Source of the DNA: Planococcus sp. MB-3u-03
GTDB lineage: Bacteria > Bacillota > Bacilli > Bacillales_A > Planococcaceae
Direction: 5' to 3'
Length of the DNA stretch: 64,000 nucleotides
NCBI RefSeq assembly: GCF_002833405.1
Contig: NZ_CP025135.1
Span: 601,501 to 665,500, forward strand
Positions 1-9,104 of the stretch are shown here, in pieces. Made by a program: the position numbers and the translations under genes. Under the pieces are notes generated by a model. That model ran no database searches and was not told the DNA's origin. It saw only the letters and a program-made list of their open reading frames with translations. Each line of letters starts with the position of its first letter. Position 1 is the first letter of the stretch.

Positions 1-56
1 CCCTTCCGTATCACGATGCTTCCATTATACGGTATTTCGCCGGATAGGGTGAAATG

Positions 57-87
57 AAAAAGCGCCCGGATGCGCCCGGGCGTTTTT
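57..87. terminator. bidirectional hairpin terminator
   Basis: A GC-rich inverted repeat (GCGCCCGG and CCGGGCG arms) is flanked by an A-run on the left and a T-run on the right, so it can terminate transcription on both strands. It lies directly after the reverse-strand membrane gene that ends at 90. Confidence 0.75.
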
Positions 88-89
88 CG

Positions 90-512
90 TCAGTCTTTTT
101 CGGTCAAGAACGTAATAATCGCAAACAATAAGAACGCGAGCAACAAAATTGTGCCGCCTGCGATGAAGAAGATCAAAACGAACGTATCGTTCATATTGAA
201 CGGATTCAAATTATAGAACCACATGCCGGCGGTCAAGCCGATGGCACCGATCATCGCGAGAAATCCGTGAATGGTGACGAGCTTTTTGTACTTGACCGTA
301 TACAAGCGGTAGAAGACGCCCCAGGCAAAAACTGAGAGCCAACCGACGAGCAAGATATGGGCGTGGATCGGGCGCAGCGCGTAATCCATCTGTCCCGCCA
401 TATGTGAGCCGAGATACGTCCCGATAAATCCGAAGATGGCCGAAAACTGGATCAAGCGCAAGCTCCATTTTTTCTCCAAAGAATTGTTGCGTGGTGTAGC
501 TGTGTTGTTCAT
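90..512 (-). CDS. small cytochrome-c-oxidase-like membrane protein
   Basis: A 140-residue protein with four predicted membrane segments. The second segment carries an IHAH histidine pair, as in short proteins of Bacillales usually annotated as cytochrome-c oxidase (subunit I-like). It is far shorter than a real subunit I (about 500 residues), so it cannot be a complete oxidase; a role with haem or quinol oxidases is inference only. The start at 512 follows AGGAGG with a 7-base gap. It is a single gene ending in a hairpin terminator, with no oxidase subunits next to it. Confidence 0.6.
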   Translation of the reverse strand: MNNTATPRNNSLEKKWSLRLIQFSAIFGFIGTYLGSHMAGQMDYALRPIHAHILLVGWLSVFAWGVFYRLYTVKYKKLVTIHGFLAMIGAIGLTAGMWFYNLNPFNMNDTFVLIFFIAGGTILLLAFLLFAIITFLTEKD

Positions 513-647
513 GAAAATCCTCCTATAGCTTTAGGGCGCCGCGGCAAAATGGGCCGCTGGAACATCCCTGAGTTCGTATGACTGTATCATACCGCACGAA
601 TATAAACGCTATATGAACGGGGCGTGACAGATCATCGACAATTTTCT

Positions 648-1502
648 TTACGGCGTTTCGCTTTCGGTCAAGGGTTCAGCGATTTCGTGTGTATCGGTTT
701 TATCCTTCAAGCCCTTTGCGAGGCGGTAGATGATCCATGCGGTAAGCAGTGTGCTGATGATCAAGACGATGATATTGGCGAACGCTTTCGCTTCGATATC
801 CGCAGCTGTGTTCACGATAAACCAGTCGATCGCGAAAAACTTGTCGATCGGCACATAGATCGATAAAGCCGCCAACGCATTATTGAGCATGTGGAAGAAA
901 ATCGGCAGCAATAAATTGCCGGTGCGCAAATACAGGAGCGAAGCAATGATGCCGAACAAGAACGAACCGACAAAATCAAGATGCAGCACGCCGAACATCA
1001 AACTCGAAATCAAAATGCCACCCCACATCGAAGTTTTCGCCGCAATCCGGGTCAAGAATACGCCGCGGAAGACAAATTCCTCAACGATCGGCGCCAAGAT
1101 CACGAGCGTCAGCAGCATGAAATACTCATACCCGACCCCGCCCGGCATCTCAACCGGCGTCAGCAATAATTCCGCAAGCCACGGAAATGCTGGATAAAGA
1201 ATCGCGAGCTGCAGCCAGAACATGGTGAGTGAGAACGCGATCGACACAATGACCATGCCCGTAATGCCGGGAAGCCATGGTTTAACGCCTTTCGTGGTTA
1301 AAACTTCTCGGAATGACCAATCGGGGTTTTTGCTCCAATAATAATGAAAGAAAAAGTACGGGACAACAATATAAAAGGCAATCTGCACCGCGATTTCGGT
1401 CGTAACGGGATCCGCGCCGATCAACATGAAAATGATCAACGTCGCGATGACGCCGAGGATGGTAAAGAGAATTAAATAGCGCGATTTCATTTCAGCGAAC
1501 AT
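648..1502 (-). CDS. CPBP family intramembrane metalloprotease
   Basis: A 284-residue polytopic membrane protein with the three CPBP/Abi (PF02517) motifs. These are E141-E142 with R146 (EEFVFR), H174 in FGVLH, and H204 with N208 in HMLNN. The glutamates and histidines are the expected metal-binding and catalytic residues of this Rce1-like family. Substrate unknown; relatives act in prenyl-protein processing, bacteriocin immunity or stress. The start at 1502 has AAGGAGG upstream. The reverse-strand 5' flank holds a long GC-rich repeat element (1588-1796). Confidence 0.85.
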   Translation of the reverse strand: MFAEMKSRYLILFTILGVIATLIIFMLIGADPVTTEIAVQIAFYIVVPYFFFHYYWSKNPDWSFREVLTTKGVKPWLPGITGMVIVSIAFSLTMFWLQLAILYPAFPWLAELLLTPVEMPGGVGYEYFMLLTLVILAPIVEEFVFRGVFLTRIAAKTSMWGGILISSLMFGVLHLDFVGSFLFGIIASLLYLRTGNLLLPIFFHMLNNALAALSIYVPIDKFFAIDWFIVNTAADIEAKAFANIIVLIISTLLTAWIIYRLAKGLKDKTDTHEIAEPLTESETP

Positions 1503-1587
1503 AAATGGCCTCCTTTTCTTCCTTAATTATACGGAAGATGGGGCGGTTTGTTTCATAATGAACGAGATTCTTCGGTTTAAATGTTAG

Positions 1588-1796
1588 TATTCCGCAAAAT
1601 TACTACGAAAAGCTTTGCTCAACTCTCGTTGCACTCGAGCATCGCAAACGAACAGACTCAGCAATGCTTCGTCTATTCGCCTCCTGCGGGCGAGCGCCAA
1701 GCCTCCTCAGTCGCTTCGCGCCTTGCGGGGTCTCGGCTATCTCGTCGCTTAAAAGAGCGCTGCTCCCTTGGGAGTCTTCGTAATTTTGCTCCATAC
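1588..1796 (-). repeat. GC-rich intergenic repeat, copy 1
   Basis: Read on the reverse strand this element begins GGAGCAAAATTACGAAGACTC, contains AGCCGAGACCCCGCAAGG and GGCTTGGCGCTCGCCCGC, and ends in ATTTTGCGGAATAC. The same order of blocks occurs at 21491-21608, and the same ends occur at 18424-18541. The outer ends are complementary (GCAAAA and TTTTGC). Such elements are common between genes in Bacillaceae/Planococcaceae and have no agreed function. Open reading frames on both strands across it look like artefacts of its composition. It lies upstream of the CPBP gene, in the same sense as that gene. Confidence 0.75.
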
Positions 1797-1963
1797 TTTG
1801 AACTGTCTTTGTAAGAGTGTATAAGGAACATTTACACCAGCTGTCGTTGGATAATGAAGAGCTCAATTTCTTCTTTTCACTCCCTCACCCAAAAATTTCC
1901 GTATTGAAGCAAGCGGTTTCAGGGTAAGATGGTAAAAAGGGCTAAGGAGACGGAGGGGTAGAA

Positions 1964-3952
1964 ATGAGCAGAGGGAAGCTGTGGATGATCGGGCTTGGCG
2001 CGGCACTTGCGCTTGCGGCGTGTTCGGACGAGGAAACGGAAGCGCCGGTGCCGGAAGAAGCGGAACCGGAGACGGTCGCATCGCCGGCACCCCGCGCAGA
2101 GCAGTTCATGGAATTGTGGCAGGCGGGCGAATACGAAACGCTGTACGAGGAATTTTTGACGGAGCGTGCCAAAGAGGCATTCGGGGAAGAGACCTTCATT
2201 GAATGGCAAGTGGAACTCGAAGAGCAATTATCGCTGACAGAGCGCGAGATCGATTGGGAATTGGGCGAAGAACCGTGGCTGAAAAACGAGCCGGCGGATA
2301 TCCCGCTGGCGATTTCGATGGACAGCGTCATCGGCGAGATCGAATTCGATAAGACGCTGAGCTTTGTCTATGAGGAGGCGGAAGAAAACGCAGAAGGCGA
2401 ATGGTTCGCGGAATGGGATCCTTCCTTCATCCTGCCGAACCTGTCGGAAGGCGATAATGTCTCCGTGCAGATCAGCGATACCGAACGCGGTGAGATCGTC
2501 GACCGCAACGGCAAGGTCATCGCCGGCAATACGGATGCCTATGAGATCGGCGTCGTGCCGGGGAATTTCGACCGCGACGATTACACGGAGCGGCTCGCGG
2601 GGCTTTTGGATTTGTCCGTCGAAGACATTGACGCAGAACTCGAAAAGCCGTGGGTCGAGCCGCATCATTACGTGCCGCTCGGAACCGTCCGGCCGGACCG
2701 CGAAAAATTGAACCGGCTGTTTGCGATTCCCGGGACCAAGCGCACGAAAGTGACGATGCGCCATTACCCGTACGGCGAATCGATGGCGCATTTGACCGGC
2801 TACATCGCGCCGATCACCGCTGAACAGCTGGAAGAGCGCAGCGGCCAGGGATACGGCCAAGGCGATATCGTCGGGCGGGAAGGCTTGGAAGAGATCTTTG
2901 AAACCGAGCTGCGCGGAAAACGCGGCGGCAAGATCTTGATCGAAAAGACCGCACAGAACGAAACGATTACCGCCGTCGACAACTCCTCGGCAGCCGGCGA
3001 GACGATCGAACTGACGATCGATGCCGATTTGCAGCAGGAAATCTATAAAGAGATGGGCAAGAAACCGGGCACTGCCGCGGCGGTCGACCCGTACACGGGC
3101 GAGACGCATGTGTTGGTCAGTTCGCCGGCCTACGACCCGAACGACTTCATTCCGGGAATCAAGGAAAGCCGTTTCCGCCAGCTGGCCAACGATCCGGACC
3201 AGCCCTTCTTCAACCGGGCAGCGGCAGCGTATCCACCGTCTTATGTGATGCAGCCAATCACTGCGGCCGTGGCCATGAAGCAAGGGACGCTGGATCCTGC
3301 GGAAGGCATCGAGATCGACGGGGAGACGTGGCAGAAATTCCCGTCCTGGAACGATTTCCGCATCACCCGCCCGAATCCGGGTGTTTCGAATCCGATCGAC
3401 ATGCAAAAAGCGCTCGTCCATTCCGACAGCATCTACTTTGCGATCCAGGCGAGCAATATGCCGGACGATAGCTTTTTAGAAGGCTTGAATGAATTTGGCT
3501 TCGGCCAGGCATTCGATTACCCGGTGCCGCTAGCGGCTTCGCAAATTTCGGAAAGCGGAACGTTCGGCTCGGAAGGCCAGCTCGCGAGTTCCGCCTCCGG
3601 GCAGGGCCAAGTGCGCGTCAACATCCTCCACGCGGCACTCATGTACGGCACCTTTTTAGCGGATGGCGACATGAAAAAGCCGGTCCTGTTCGGGGACGCT
3701 GAAGAAGAAAACCTGAAGCAAGAGCTTCTGAGCGCCGAGCAAGCGGAATTGGTCCGCACGGCACTCGTCCAAGCCGGTGAAGAAGACGGCCATGATTTTG
3801 CCGGCAAGACGGCCGTCATCAAAACCGGTGACGGCGACATGGGCTGGTTCGCCGGTTACGACCCGAAAGTCGGCAATTTGAGCGCGACGGTCATGATGGA
3901 AGATGAGGAAGACGCAGCGGCCATTGCCGGCGCATTGTTCAGCGATGACTAA
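1964..3952 (+). CDS. penicillin-binding-protein homologue with lost catalytic motifs (pseudoenzyme)
   Basis: A 662-residue lipoprotein with signal peptide and lipobox L17-A-A-C20. It has a MecA_N/NTF2-like region (about 30-150), a PBP dimerisation region (about 160-330) and a transpeptidase domain (about 350-660), the order of class B PBP3/PBP2a-type enzymes. Every active-site motif is changed. The usual PPGSTFKP reads PPSYVMQP (residues 424-431), so the nucleophilic Ser is Tyr427 and the Lys is Gln430. SxN reads S487-D-S489. KTGT reads K615-T-A617, with two residues missing; a stray KTG at 620-622 is displaced. The frame is open throughout. The start has GGAGGGG upstream. A catalytically dead, structural or beta-lactam-sensing role is inference. 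Confidence 0.85.
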   Translation: MSRGKLWMIGLGAALALAACSDEETEAPVPEEAEPETVASPAPRAEQFMELWQAGEYETLYEEFLTERAKEAFGEETFIEWQVELEEQLSLTEREIDWELGEEPWLKNEPADIPLAISMDSVIGEIEFDKTLSFVYEEAEENAEGEWFAEWDPSFILPNLSEGDNVSVQISDTERGEIVDRNGKVIAGNTDAYEIGVVPGNFDRDDYTERLAGLLDLSVEDIDAELEKPWVEPHHYVPLGTVRPDREKLNRLFAIPGTKRTKVTMRHYPYGESMAHLTGYIAPITAEQLEERSGQGYGQGDIVGREGLEEIFETELRGKRGGKILIEKTAQNETITAVDNSSAAGETIELTIDADLQQEIYKEMGKKPGTAAAVDPYTGETHVLVSSPAYDPNDFIPGIKESRFRQLANDPDQPFFNRAAAAYPPSYVMQPITAAVAMKQGTLDPAEGIEIDGETWQKFPSWNDFRITRPNPGVSNPIDMQKALVHSDSIYFAIQASNMPDDSFLEGLNEFGFGQAFDYPVPLAASQISESGTFGSEGQLASSASGQGQVRVNILHAALMYGTFLADGDMKKPVLFGDAEEENLKQELLSAEQAELVRTALVQAGEEDGHDFAGKTAVIKTGDGDMGWFAGYDPKVGNLSATVMMEDEEDAAAIAGALFSDD

Positions 3953-3968
3953 ACAGGGAGAGGTGGCC

Positions 3969-4913
3969 ATGAAAAGCTTTGCGACGCACGACGAACAGCT
4001 CGCGATCTTGAAAAGCCGCGGGCTCGTTATTGAAGACGAAGCGGCCGCAAGACGCGTGTTGTCGCGCGATAATTATTACGCGCTCATCGACGGCTACAAG
4101 GAGCCGTTCCTTGAGCGCAGTGAGACGAGAAACCCGTACGGCGAAGAACTGTACGAAGCTGGGACGGCGTTCAATCATATCCTCGCGCTGTATCAATTCG
4201 ACCGCAAACTGCGTTTGTTATTGCTCGGCGAACTCTTGAAGTTCGAGCGCAGCATCAAATCGAAGCTCGCCTACCGGTTTTCCGAACGCTTCCCGGAAGT
4301 CGACAGCTTTCTCGACAGCGCGAATTACAGCCCGGACAACATCCATTTTCACGAACGCGACCGCATCACGGCGACGCTCAACAATTTGATCGAAAGCCAT
4401 CGGAAGCGCCACCGCGTGCGCTATCCGGAGCTCCGCGAGTTCTACGAAAAACATAAGAACTTGCCGCTATGGGTGCTCGTCAATTTCCTGTCACTCGGCC
4501 AGATCACGAATTTTTATACGGTCATCGACCAAGACTTGCGCACGCGCATCGCGCAGGACTTCGCAGACGACGCGGGCGAACACGTCATCACACTGAGTGC
4601 AGCGGAACTCGACGAGATCCTGTCGATCGCGTTTCCGTTCCGCAATAAAGCAGCACATGAAGAAGTGCTGTATTCGTTCCGGTTAAGGTCTCCGCTTGAA
4701 CTGGAGAAACTCGAAGCGCAACTGCATCAGGAAAAAGGCTACATCACCCGTGGCACGACAGCATCACTCGTTAAGGTGCTGAAAGTGGTGGCGCCAGCAG
4801 AAGAGTATGAAGTTTTCACTCGGGAGCTGTTGGAATTGATCCGGAGCTTGGAAGAAGCCTTGCCGGAAAGGCCGTATGTCTGGATTATGAAAGATGCGGG
4901 ATTCCGCGAATGA
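3969..4913 (+). CDS. Abi_2 family HEPN protein (AbiD/AbiF-like)
   Basis: A 314-residue protein of the Abi_2 family (PF07751), known for phage abortive infection by AbiD/AbiF-type proteins. The N-terminal YYALIDGYKEPF resembles the family's YYRLSGYWKPF. The C-terminal part has RNKAAH, the RxxxxH signature of HEPN ribonucleases. I chose the ATG at 3969 because GGGAGAGG precedes it and it lies 16 bases after the PBP-like gene's stop; an upstream in-frame start at 3903 would overlap that gene. The tight spacing suggests co-transcription with the inactive PBP homologue. RNase activity is inferred from the motif. Confidence 0.75.
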   Translation: MKSFATHDEQLAILKSRGLVIEDEAAARRVLSRDNYYALIDGYKEPFLERSETRNPYGEELYEAGTAFNHILALYQFDRKLRLLLLGELLKFERSIKSKLAYRFSERFPEVDSFLDSANYSPDNIHFHERDRITATLNNLIESHRKRHRVRYPELREFYEKHKNLPLWVLVNFLSLGQITNFYTVIDQDLRTRIAQDFADDAGEHVITLSAAELDEILSIAFPFRNKAAHEEVLYSFRLRSPLELEKLEAQLHQEKGYITRGTTASLVKVLKVVAPAEEYEVFTRELLELIRSLEEALPERPYVWIMKDAGFRE

Positions 4914-5009
4914 AAACCATGGAGCCAAAAGGAATTCTCATGAACAGGGGGAAGCCGTTTGAAAGTGACGCGCGACATGGTCGTCAAACAATTGCGTATG
5001 CGGTGAAAG

Positions 5010-5935
5010 TTGTTGGACTGGCTCGTTACGAAGTCCAGTGAAGACAAGTTTCTCAAAGCGATGCAGAAATCCAAAAAACAGATGGCCAAAACCTATGAAG
5101 GAAAAGATGTCGACGGGCTTGATTGCAGCGAAGTGAGGATTCCGCGGCGCGACGGTTCGTCCATTCGCCTGCGCATATATAAACCGGTGCAGCACGACCG
5201 CCGGCTGCCCGGGGTATTATGGATTCACGGGGGCGGTTACGCGCAAGGGACGCCGGAGATGAGCGGGGCTATGTACAAACAACTCATCGAGACCAGCGGA
5301 TGCGTCATCGTCGCACCGGATTACCGTTTATCGATCGATGCACCGTACCCCGCAGCGCTGGACGATTGCTACGACGCGCTGAAGTGGATGAAAGAGCATG
5401 CCAAAGAGCTGGGCATCCGGGACGCTCAATTGATGGCCGGCGGGGAAAGCGCAGGCGGCGGCTTGACCGTCGCGCTCAGTTTATACGCGAGAGACCAAGG
5501 AGAGGTCCAGCTCGCTTTTCAAATGCCGCTGTACCTGATGATTGACGACCGGATGGAGACGGAATCGGCCCGCGACAATAACGCTTACGTGTGGAATTCC
5601 GACATGAACCGCTGGGCGTGGAAAGCCTATCTCGGCGGGTTGTATGGAAAGAAGTGCCGGTGTATGCAGCGCCTGCCCGGGCCAATGATTTCAGCAATTT
5701 GCCGCCGGCTGTCACATTCGTCGGGGATATCGAGCCTTTCCATGACGAAACCATCCAATTGGTCGATCGTTTAAGGGGAGCAGGGGTGCCAGCCGATTTT
5801 AAGCTCTTCAAAGGCGCTTATCACGGCTTTGATATTATCCATCCGAAAGCGGACATCAGCCAGAGAGCGCGGAAGTTTTTGATGGAGTCTTTTAAATATG
5901 TGACAGAACATTATTTTGTTGAACAGAAGAACTGA
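5010..5935 (+). pseudogene. alpha/beta-hydrolase (HSL/acetylhydrolase family), one frameshift
   Basis: The first part (5010 to about 5648) has the oxyanion-hole HGGGYAQG and nucleophile elbow GGESAGGG of hormone-sensitive-lipase-type esterases. The second part, in another frame to 5935, supplies the acid (GDIEPFHDE) and the histidine (YHGFDIIHP). The frame breaks in the A-run at 5648-5650. One extra A there gives LYGKEVPVYAAPARA and one continuous enzyme of about 308 residues, so this is either a sequencing error or a very recent mutation. The start is uncertain: TTG at 5010, or an in-frame ATG at 4977 followed by a stop at 5004. Confidence 0.7.
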
Positions 5936-5943
5936 TGGAGATG

Positions 5944-5984
5944 AAAGCCCGCCGGAAAATCGTTTGATTTCCTGGCGGGCTTTT
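5944..5984 (+). terminator. rho-independent terminator
   Basis: AAAGCCCGCC pairs with GGCGGGCTTTT around a short AT-rich loop, nine bases after the hydrolase stop. Confidence 0.85.
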
Positions 5985-6070
5985 GTCATTTCACTACTTC
6001 CAACTTTACCTTATGGAGGAAATAGCTCTAGTTTTATTTACATAATGTCCAATATAATAATTTATTTAAT

Positions 6071-6093
6071 AAGTTAGAATTATTTTATAACTT
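6071..6093. promoter_or_regulatory. candidate operator dyad upstream of the pantothenate cluster
   Basis: AAGTTA and TAACTT form an inverted repeat with an 11-base spacer in an AT-rich stretch just before the first gene of the cluster. It is a possible site for the PucR-type regulator at 12445-14061. Only the symmetry is seen; the assignment is a guess. Confidence 0.3.
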
Positions 6094-6123
6094 AAACCAA
6101 AAGTTTTGACTGGGGGGAGAAAG

Positions 6124-6405
6124 ATGAAGGGGATGGAAGAAACTGAAGACTGGCGTTTTAAAATTGCCAATCGGGAAGCATTGATCGGTGTAGCGTTAGC
6201 GGTCTTCAATTTTATCTGGTGGTTTGGTTTTGCTTATGGTTTAGGATCGCGGCCAGTCGAAGAATATACGTATGTGTTCGGGCTGCCTAGCTGGTTCTTC
6301 TACAGTTGTGTGGTAGGATTCGTCACGATTGCCATATTGGTTATCATAGTTGTTCGCTTTTTCTTTAAAGAAGTGCCGTTTACAGAAGAGGGGGATGAGG
6401 TATGA
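6124..6405 (+). CDS. yhdT: YhdT family membrane protein (DUF997), PanF partner
   Basis: A 93-residue protein with two membrane segments (about 18-38 and 58-80), including the FNFIWWFGFAYGLG region typical of YhdT. YhdT precedes panF in many bacteria, including E. coli, and here the ORFs overlap by four bases (ATGA). It is thought to accompany the sodium/pantothenate symporter; its exact role is not established. The ATG at 6124 follows GGGGGGAG; an earlier TTG at 6106 is in frame but less likely. It is the first gene of the catabolic operon. Confidence 0.8.
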   Translation: MKGMEETEDWRFKIANREALIGVALAVFNFIWWFGFAYGLGSRPVEEYTYVFGLPSWFFYSCVVGFVTIAILVIIVVRFFFKEVPFTEEGDEV

Positions 6406-7895
6406 ACTGGCCTGTAATAATTCCGATGCTAGGGTTTCTGGTGATTATCTTCTTTATCGGTATTTGGTCTAGCCGAAAAACAGCCGCTTCTGGTGATGGC
6501 TTTATTCAAGATTATTTCCTGGGTGGTCGAGAGCTAGGCGGATTTGTTCTAGCGATGACTATGGTAGCCACTTATGGAAGCGCTTCCAGTTTCTTGGGTG
6601 GCCCAGGTACTGCCTATACGATGGGCTTTGGCTGGATTTTGCTAGCCATGTCCCAAGTAGTGACGGGTTATTTCGTATTAATGATTTTAGGGAAGAAATT
6701 CGCCATTTTGGCGAGGCGCTATAACGCGATCACTTTAGTGGATTTTTTGAAGATGCGCTATCAAAGTACAGCGGTGGTTCTGTTGTCTGCTTTTGCAATC
6801 ATCGTTTTCTTGTTCTCCGCAATGGCTGCCCAATGGATTGGCGGAGCGCGCCTTGTCGAGTCATTAACCGGGATTTCCTATAATACCGCGTTGTTCATAT
6901 TTGCCATTTCAGTATTGGTTTATGTAACAATCGGTGGATTCCGTGCAGTAGCTGTGACGGATGCGGTACAAGGTGCTGTAATGGTAGTAGGGACTTTCGT
7001 GCTTCTTGTAGCTGTAATCATTGCGGGAGGCGGCATCCCGAACATTATTGGAGATTTAGTCAGCGAGAATCCGAATCTAATCACCCCGTATGGGAATGAA
7101 GGAAATCTATCGAAAGCATATGTATCGTCTTTCTGGATATTAGTCGGGGTCGGGGTTGTGGGCTTGCCGCAAATTGCGGTTCGTTCCATGTCTTATAAAA
7201 GCTCTGTCTCGATGCACCGAGCGTTGATTATCGGAACTATCGTGACTGGGATCATCATGCTCAATATGCATTTAATCGGGGTCTTTGCACGGCCAATCCT
7301 TCCAGGGATTGAAGTAGGGGATACGGTGATTCCACTTATTTCAATGGAAGTTTTGCCGGCCTGGCTTGCCGGGGTTGTGCTTGCTGCCCCAATGGCTGCC
7401 ATTATGTCGACCGTGGATTCTTTACTGATCCTGGTCAGTTCGACTGTAGTAAAAGATGTGTATTTAAACTACATTAAGCCGGACGCCTCGATGAAAACCG
7501 TTAAACGGGCAAGTTTCGGAGTAACGGCAGTTCTGGGGATTATCGTCTATATGTTAGCGCTGAACCCGCCGGATCTTTTAATCTTCCTGAACCTTTTTGC
7601 TTTCGGTGGTTTGGAGGCGGCATTTATTTGGCCGATCGTCATGGGGCTTTACTGGAAATACAGCAATAAATACGGGGCCATTGCTTCGATGATTATGGGG
7701 ATATCAAGCTACATAGGCCTTCATTTCTATAATCAGGCGAACGGCAATTTGTTCGGCCTCCATACAGTGGCTTTGCCGGTTCTCCTATCGTTTTTAGCAT
7801 TTGTCATAGGAAGCCTGGCATTCGAGCGGAAAGCATATAGCTTTAAACAAGCGAGAAAGGAGCAATTAAAACATGAATACGCGACTGAAGAGTGA
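6402..7895 (+). CDS. panF: sodium/pantothenate symporter (SSF family)
   Basis: A 497-residue transporter of the sodium:solute symporter family with about 13 membrane segments, the PanF length. It has a YGSASSFLGGPGTAY segment near the start and GGFRAVAVTDAVQG in the middle, both characteristic of PanF-like SSF proteins. Together with YhdT this points to sodium-driven pantothenate uptake, although SSF specificity cannot be fixed from sequence alone. It is translationally coupled to yhdT, and its 3' end overlaps the next gene by about 23 bases, so the uptake and catabolic genes form one transcript. Confidence 0.82.
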   Translation: MNWPVIIPMLGFLVIIFFIGIWSSRKTAASGDGFIQDYFLGGRELGGFVLAMTMVATYGSASSFLGGPGTAYTMGFGWILLAMSQVVTGYFVLMILGKKFAILARRYNAITLVDFLKMRYQSTAVVLLSAFAIIVFLFSAMAAQWIGGARLVESLTGISYNTALFIFAISVLVYVTIGGFRAVAVTDAVQGAVMVVGTFVLLVAVIIAGGGIPNIIGDLVSENPNLITPYGNEGNLSKAYVSSFWILVGVGVVGLPQIAVRSMSYKSSVSMHRALIIGTIVTGIIMLNMHLIGVFARPILPGIEVGDTVIPLISMEVLPAWLAGVVLAAPMAAIMSTVDSLLILVSSTVVKDVYLNYIKPDASMKTVKRASFGVTAVLGIIVYMLALNPPDLLIFLNLFAFGGLEAAFIWPIVMGLYWKYSNKYGAIASMIMGISSYIGLHFYNQANGNLFGLHTVALPVLLSFLAFVIGSLAFERKAYSFKQARKEQLKHEYATEE

Positions 7896-9099
7896 TTCTT
7901 ATACAAGAGACCGCAAAGCGGTAATCGAATTGACACAACAATTGGTACAGATTCCGAGTGTTTATAGAGGTGAAGGTGTAGAAGGCGGCAACGAGGAAAA
8001 AGTAGCGAATTACGTCGCCGAGCATTTAAAGGGAATTGGAATCGAGACGCATATTGAAGAAGTCGTTCCAGGACGGCCAAATGTGATCGGCATCATTGAT
8101 TCTGGAAAGCCAGGAAAAACTTTATTGTTTGAAGGGCATACGGATGTCGTGACGGAAGGAGACCGCAAGGCTTGGAAATACGATCCGTTCGGTGCGGAAA
8201 TTGTGGATGGCCGCATGTATGGACGAGGCACGAATGATACGAAAGGAAATCTGGCGTGTATGATTACAGCGGTCCACTCGATTTTACAAGATGAAGAAGA
8301 ATTCAGCGGCAAAATCATCTTGTGTATTCCTTGTGATGAAGAAGGCCTCATGCTTGGTATCAAACATTTCATAAAGCAAGGGTGGGCAAAAGGTGTAGAT
8401 GGTGCCATTATCTGTGAGCCAGAAGAAAATAATGTATGCATCGCGCAACGGGGTGCCATTCGTTTACAAGTTGATTTTCACGGAAAAATGGCCCACGGCG
8501 CAATCTCTTGGAGCGGTATCAACCCGAATTGGCGCTTGGCACGTTTCATTACGAAAATAGAAAAACTTGAAAAGGCTGAGACAAAACGCCTCGGGGAAGA
8601 CCCTTATCTAAAATGGCCTTCGATAACCCCCACGATTATCCAGTCCCCTGTAACTGGAGATGCACAGATTAATGTCATCCCTGACCATTGCCGCTTGACG
8701 CTCGATATCCGCACGGTACCGGAGCAAAATCACGACATATTGCTCCAAACAATCGAAGGAATCGTTTCTGATATGAAAGCGGAGGATTCGGATTGCCGGA
8801 TCGATTTGACGGTACTCGATAATCGCCCACCCACCGCAACAGCTAAAGAAGATGAAGTGGTAAAGGCAATCTATGGCGCGGTTGAGGAAATTACCGGCAA
8901 GGAACCTATTTACAACGGGGTGCCAGGAGCAACGGATGGAACTTTCCTACACATGGAGGGCATTCCTATTGTCACCATTGGTGCTGGAGATCGTGAAATT
9001 CCTCACCAACTCAATGAATATGTAGACATTGAAGAACTCGCTGAGACTACGGCCATCTTTAAAGAAGCCGCACTTCGATTCTTGAATGGGCGGGTGTAA
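7873..9099 (+). CDS. M20 family metallo-amidohydrolase, candidate pantothenase
   Basis: A 408-residue ArgE/DapE-type protein of the M20 peptidase family. The metal ligands and catalytic residues are visible: H89-T-D91, D122 in GTNDTKG, E156-E157 in CDEEG, E182/E184 in CEPEE, and H378 in IPHQLNE. M20 enzymes cleave amide bonds beside a carboxylate. In this operon the likely substrate is pantothenate, giving pantoate and beta-alanine (EC 3.5.1.22). That assignment is inference from context; the studied Pseudomonas pantothenase works through an acyl-enzyme, so this would be an unrelated solution. AAAGGAG precedes the ATG, which lies inside the end of panF. Confidence 0.85.
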   Translation: MNTRLKSDSYTRDRKAVIELTQQLVQIPSVYRGEGVEGGNEEKVANYVAEHLKGIGIETHIEEVVPGRPNVIGIIDSGKPGKTLLFEGHTDVVTEGDRKAWKYDPFGAEIVDGRMYGRGTNDTKGNLACMITAVHSILQDEEEFSGKIILCIPCDEEGLMLGIKHFIKQGWAKGVDGAIICEPEENNVCIAQRGAIRLQVDFHGKMAHGAISWSGINPNWRLARFITKIEKLEKAETKRLGEDPYLKWPSITPTIIQSPVTGDAQINVIPDHCRLTLDIRTVPEQNHDILLQTIEGIVSDMKAEDSDCRIDLTVLDNRPPTATAKEDEVVKAIYGAVEEITGKEPIYNGVPGATDGTFLHMEGIPIVTIGAGDREIPHQLNEYVDIEELAETTAIFKEAALRFLNGRV

Positions 9100-9104
9100 A
9101 CAGA

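Noticed and set aside
1581..1866. Short frames on both strands between 1581 and 1866
   Set aside because: They lie within the GC-rich repeat element, and the same frames recur only because the repeat recurs.
2228..3421. A 397-codon reverse-strand open frame inside the PBP-like gene
   Set aside because: It has no ribosome site or recognisable protein features and mirrors the GC-biased third positions of the forward gene, which has clear domains.
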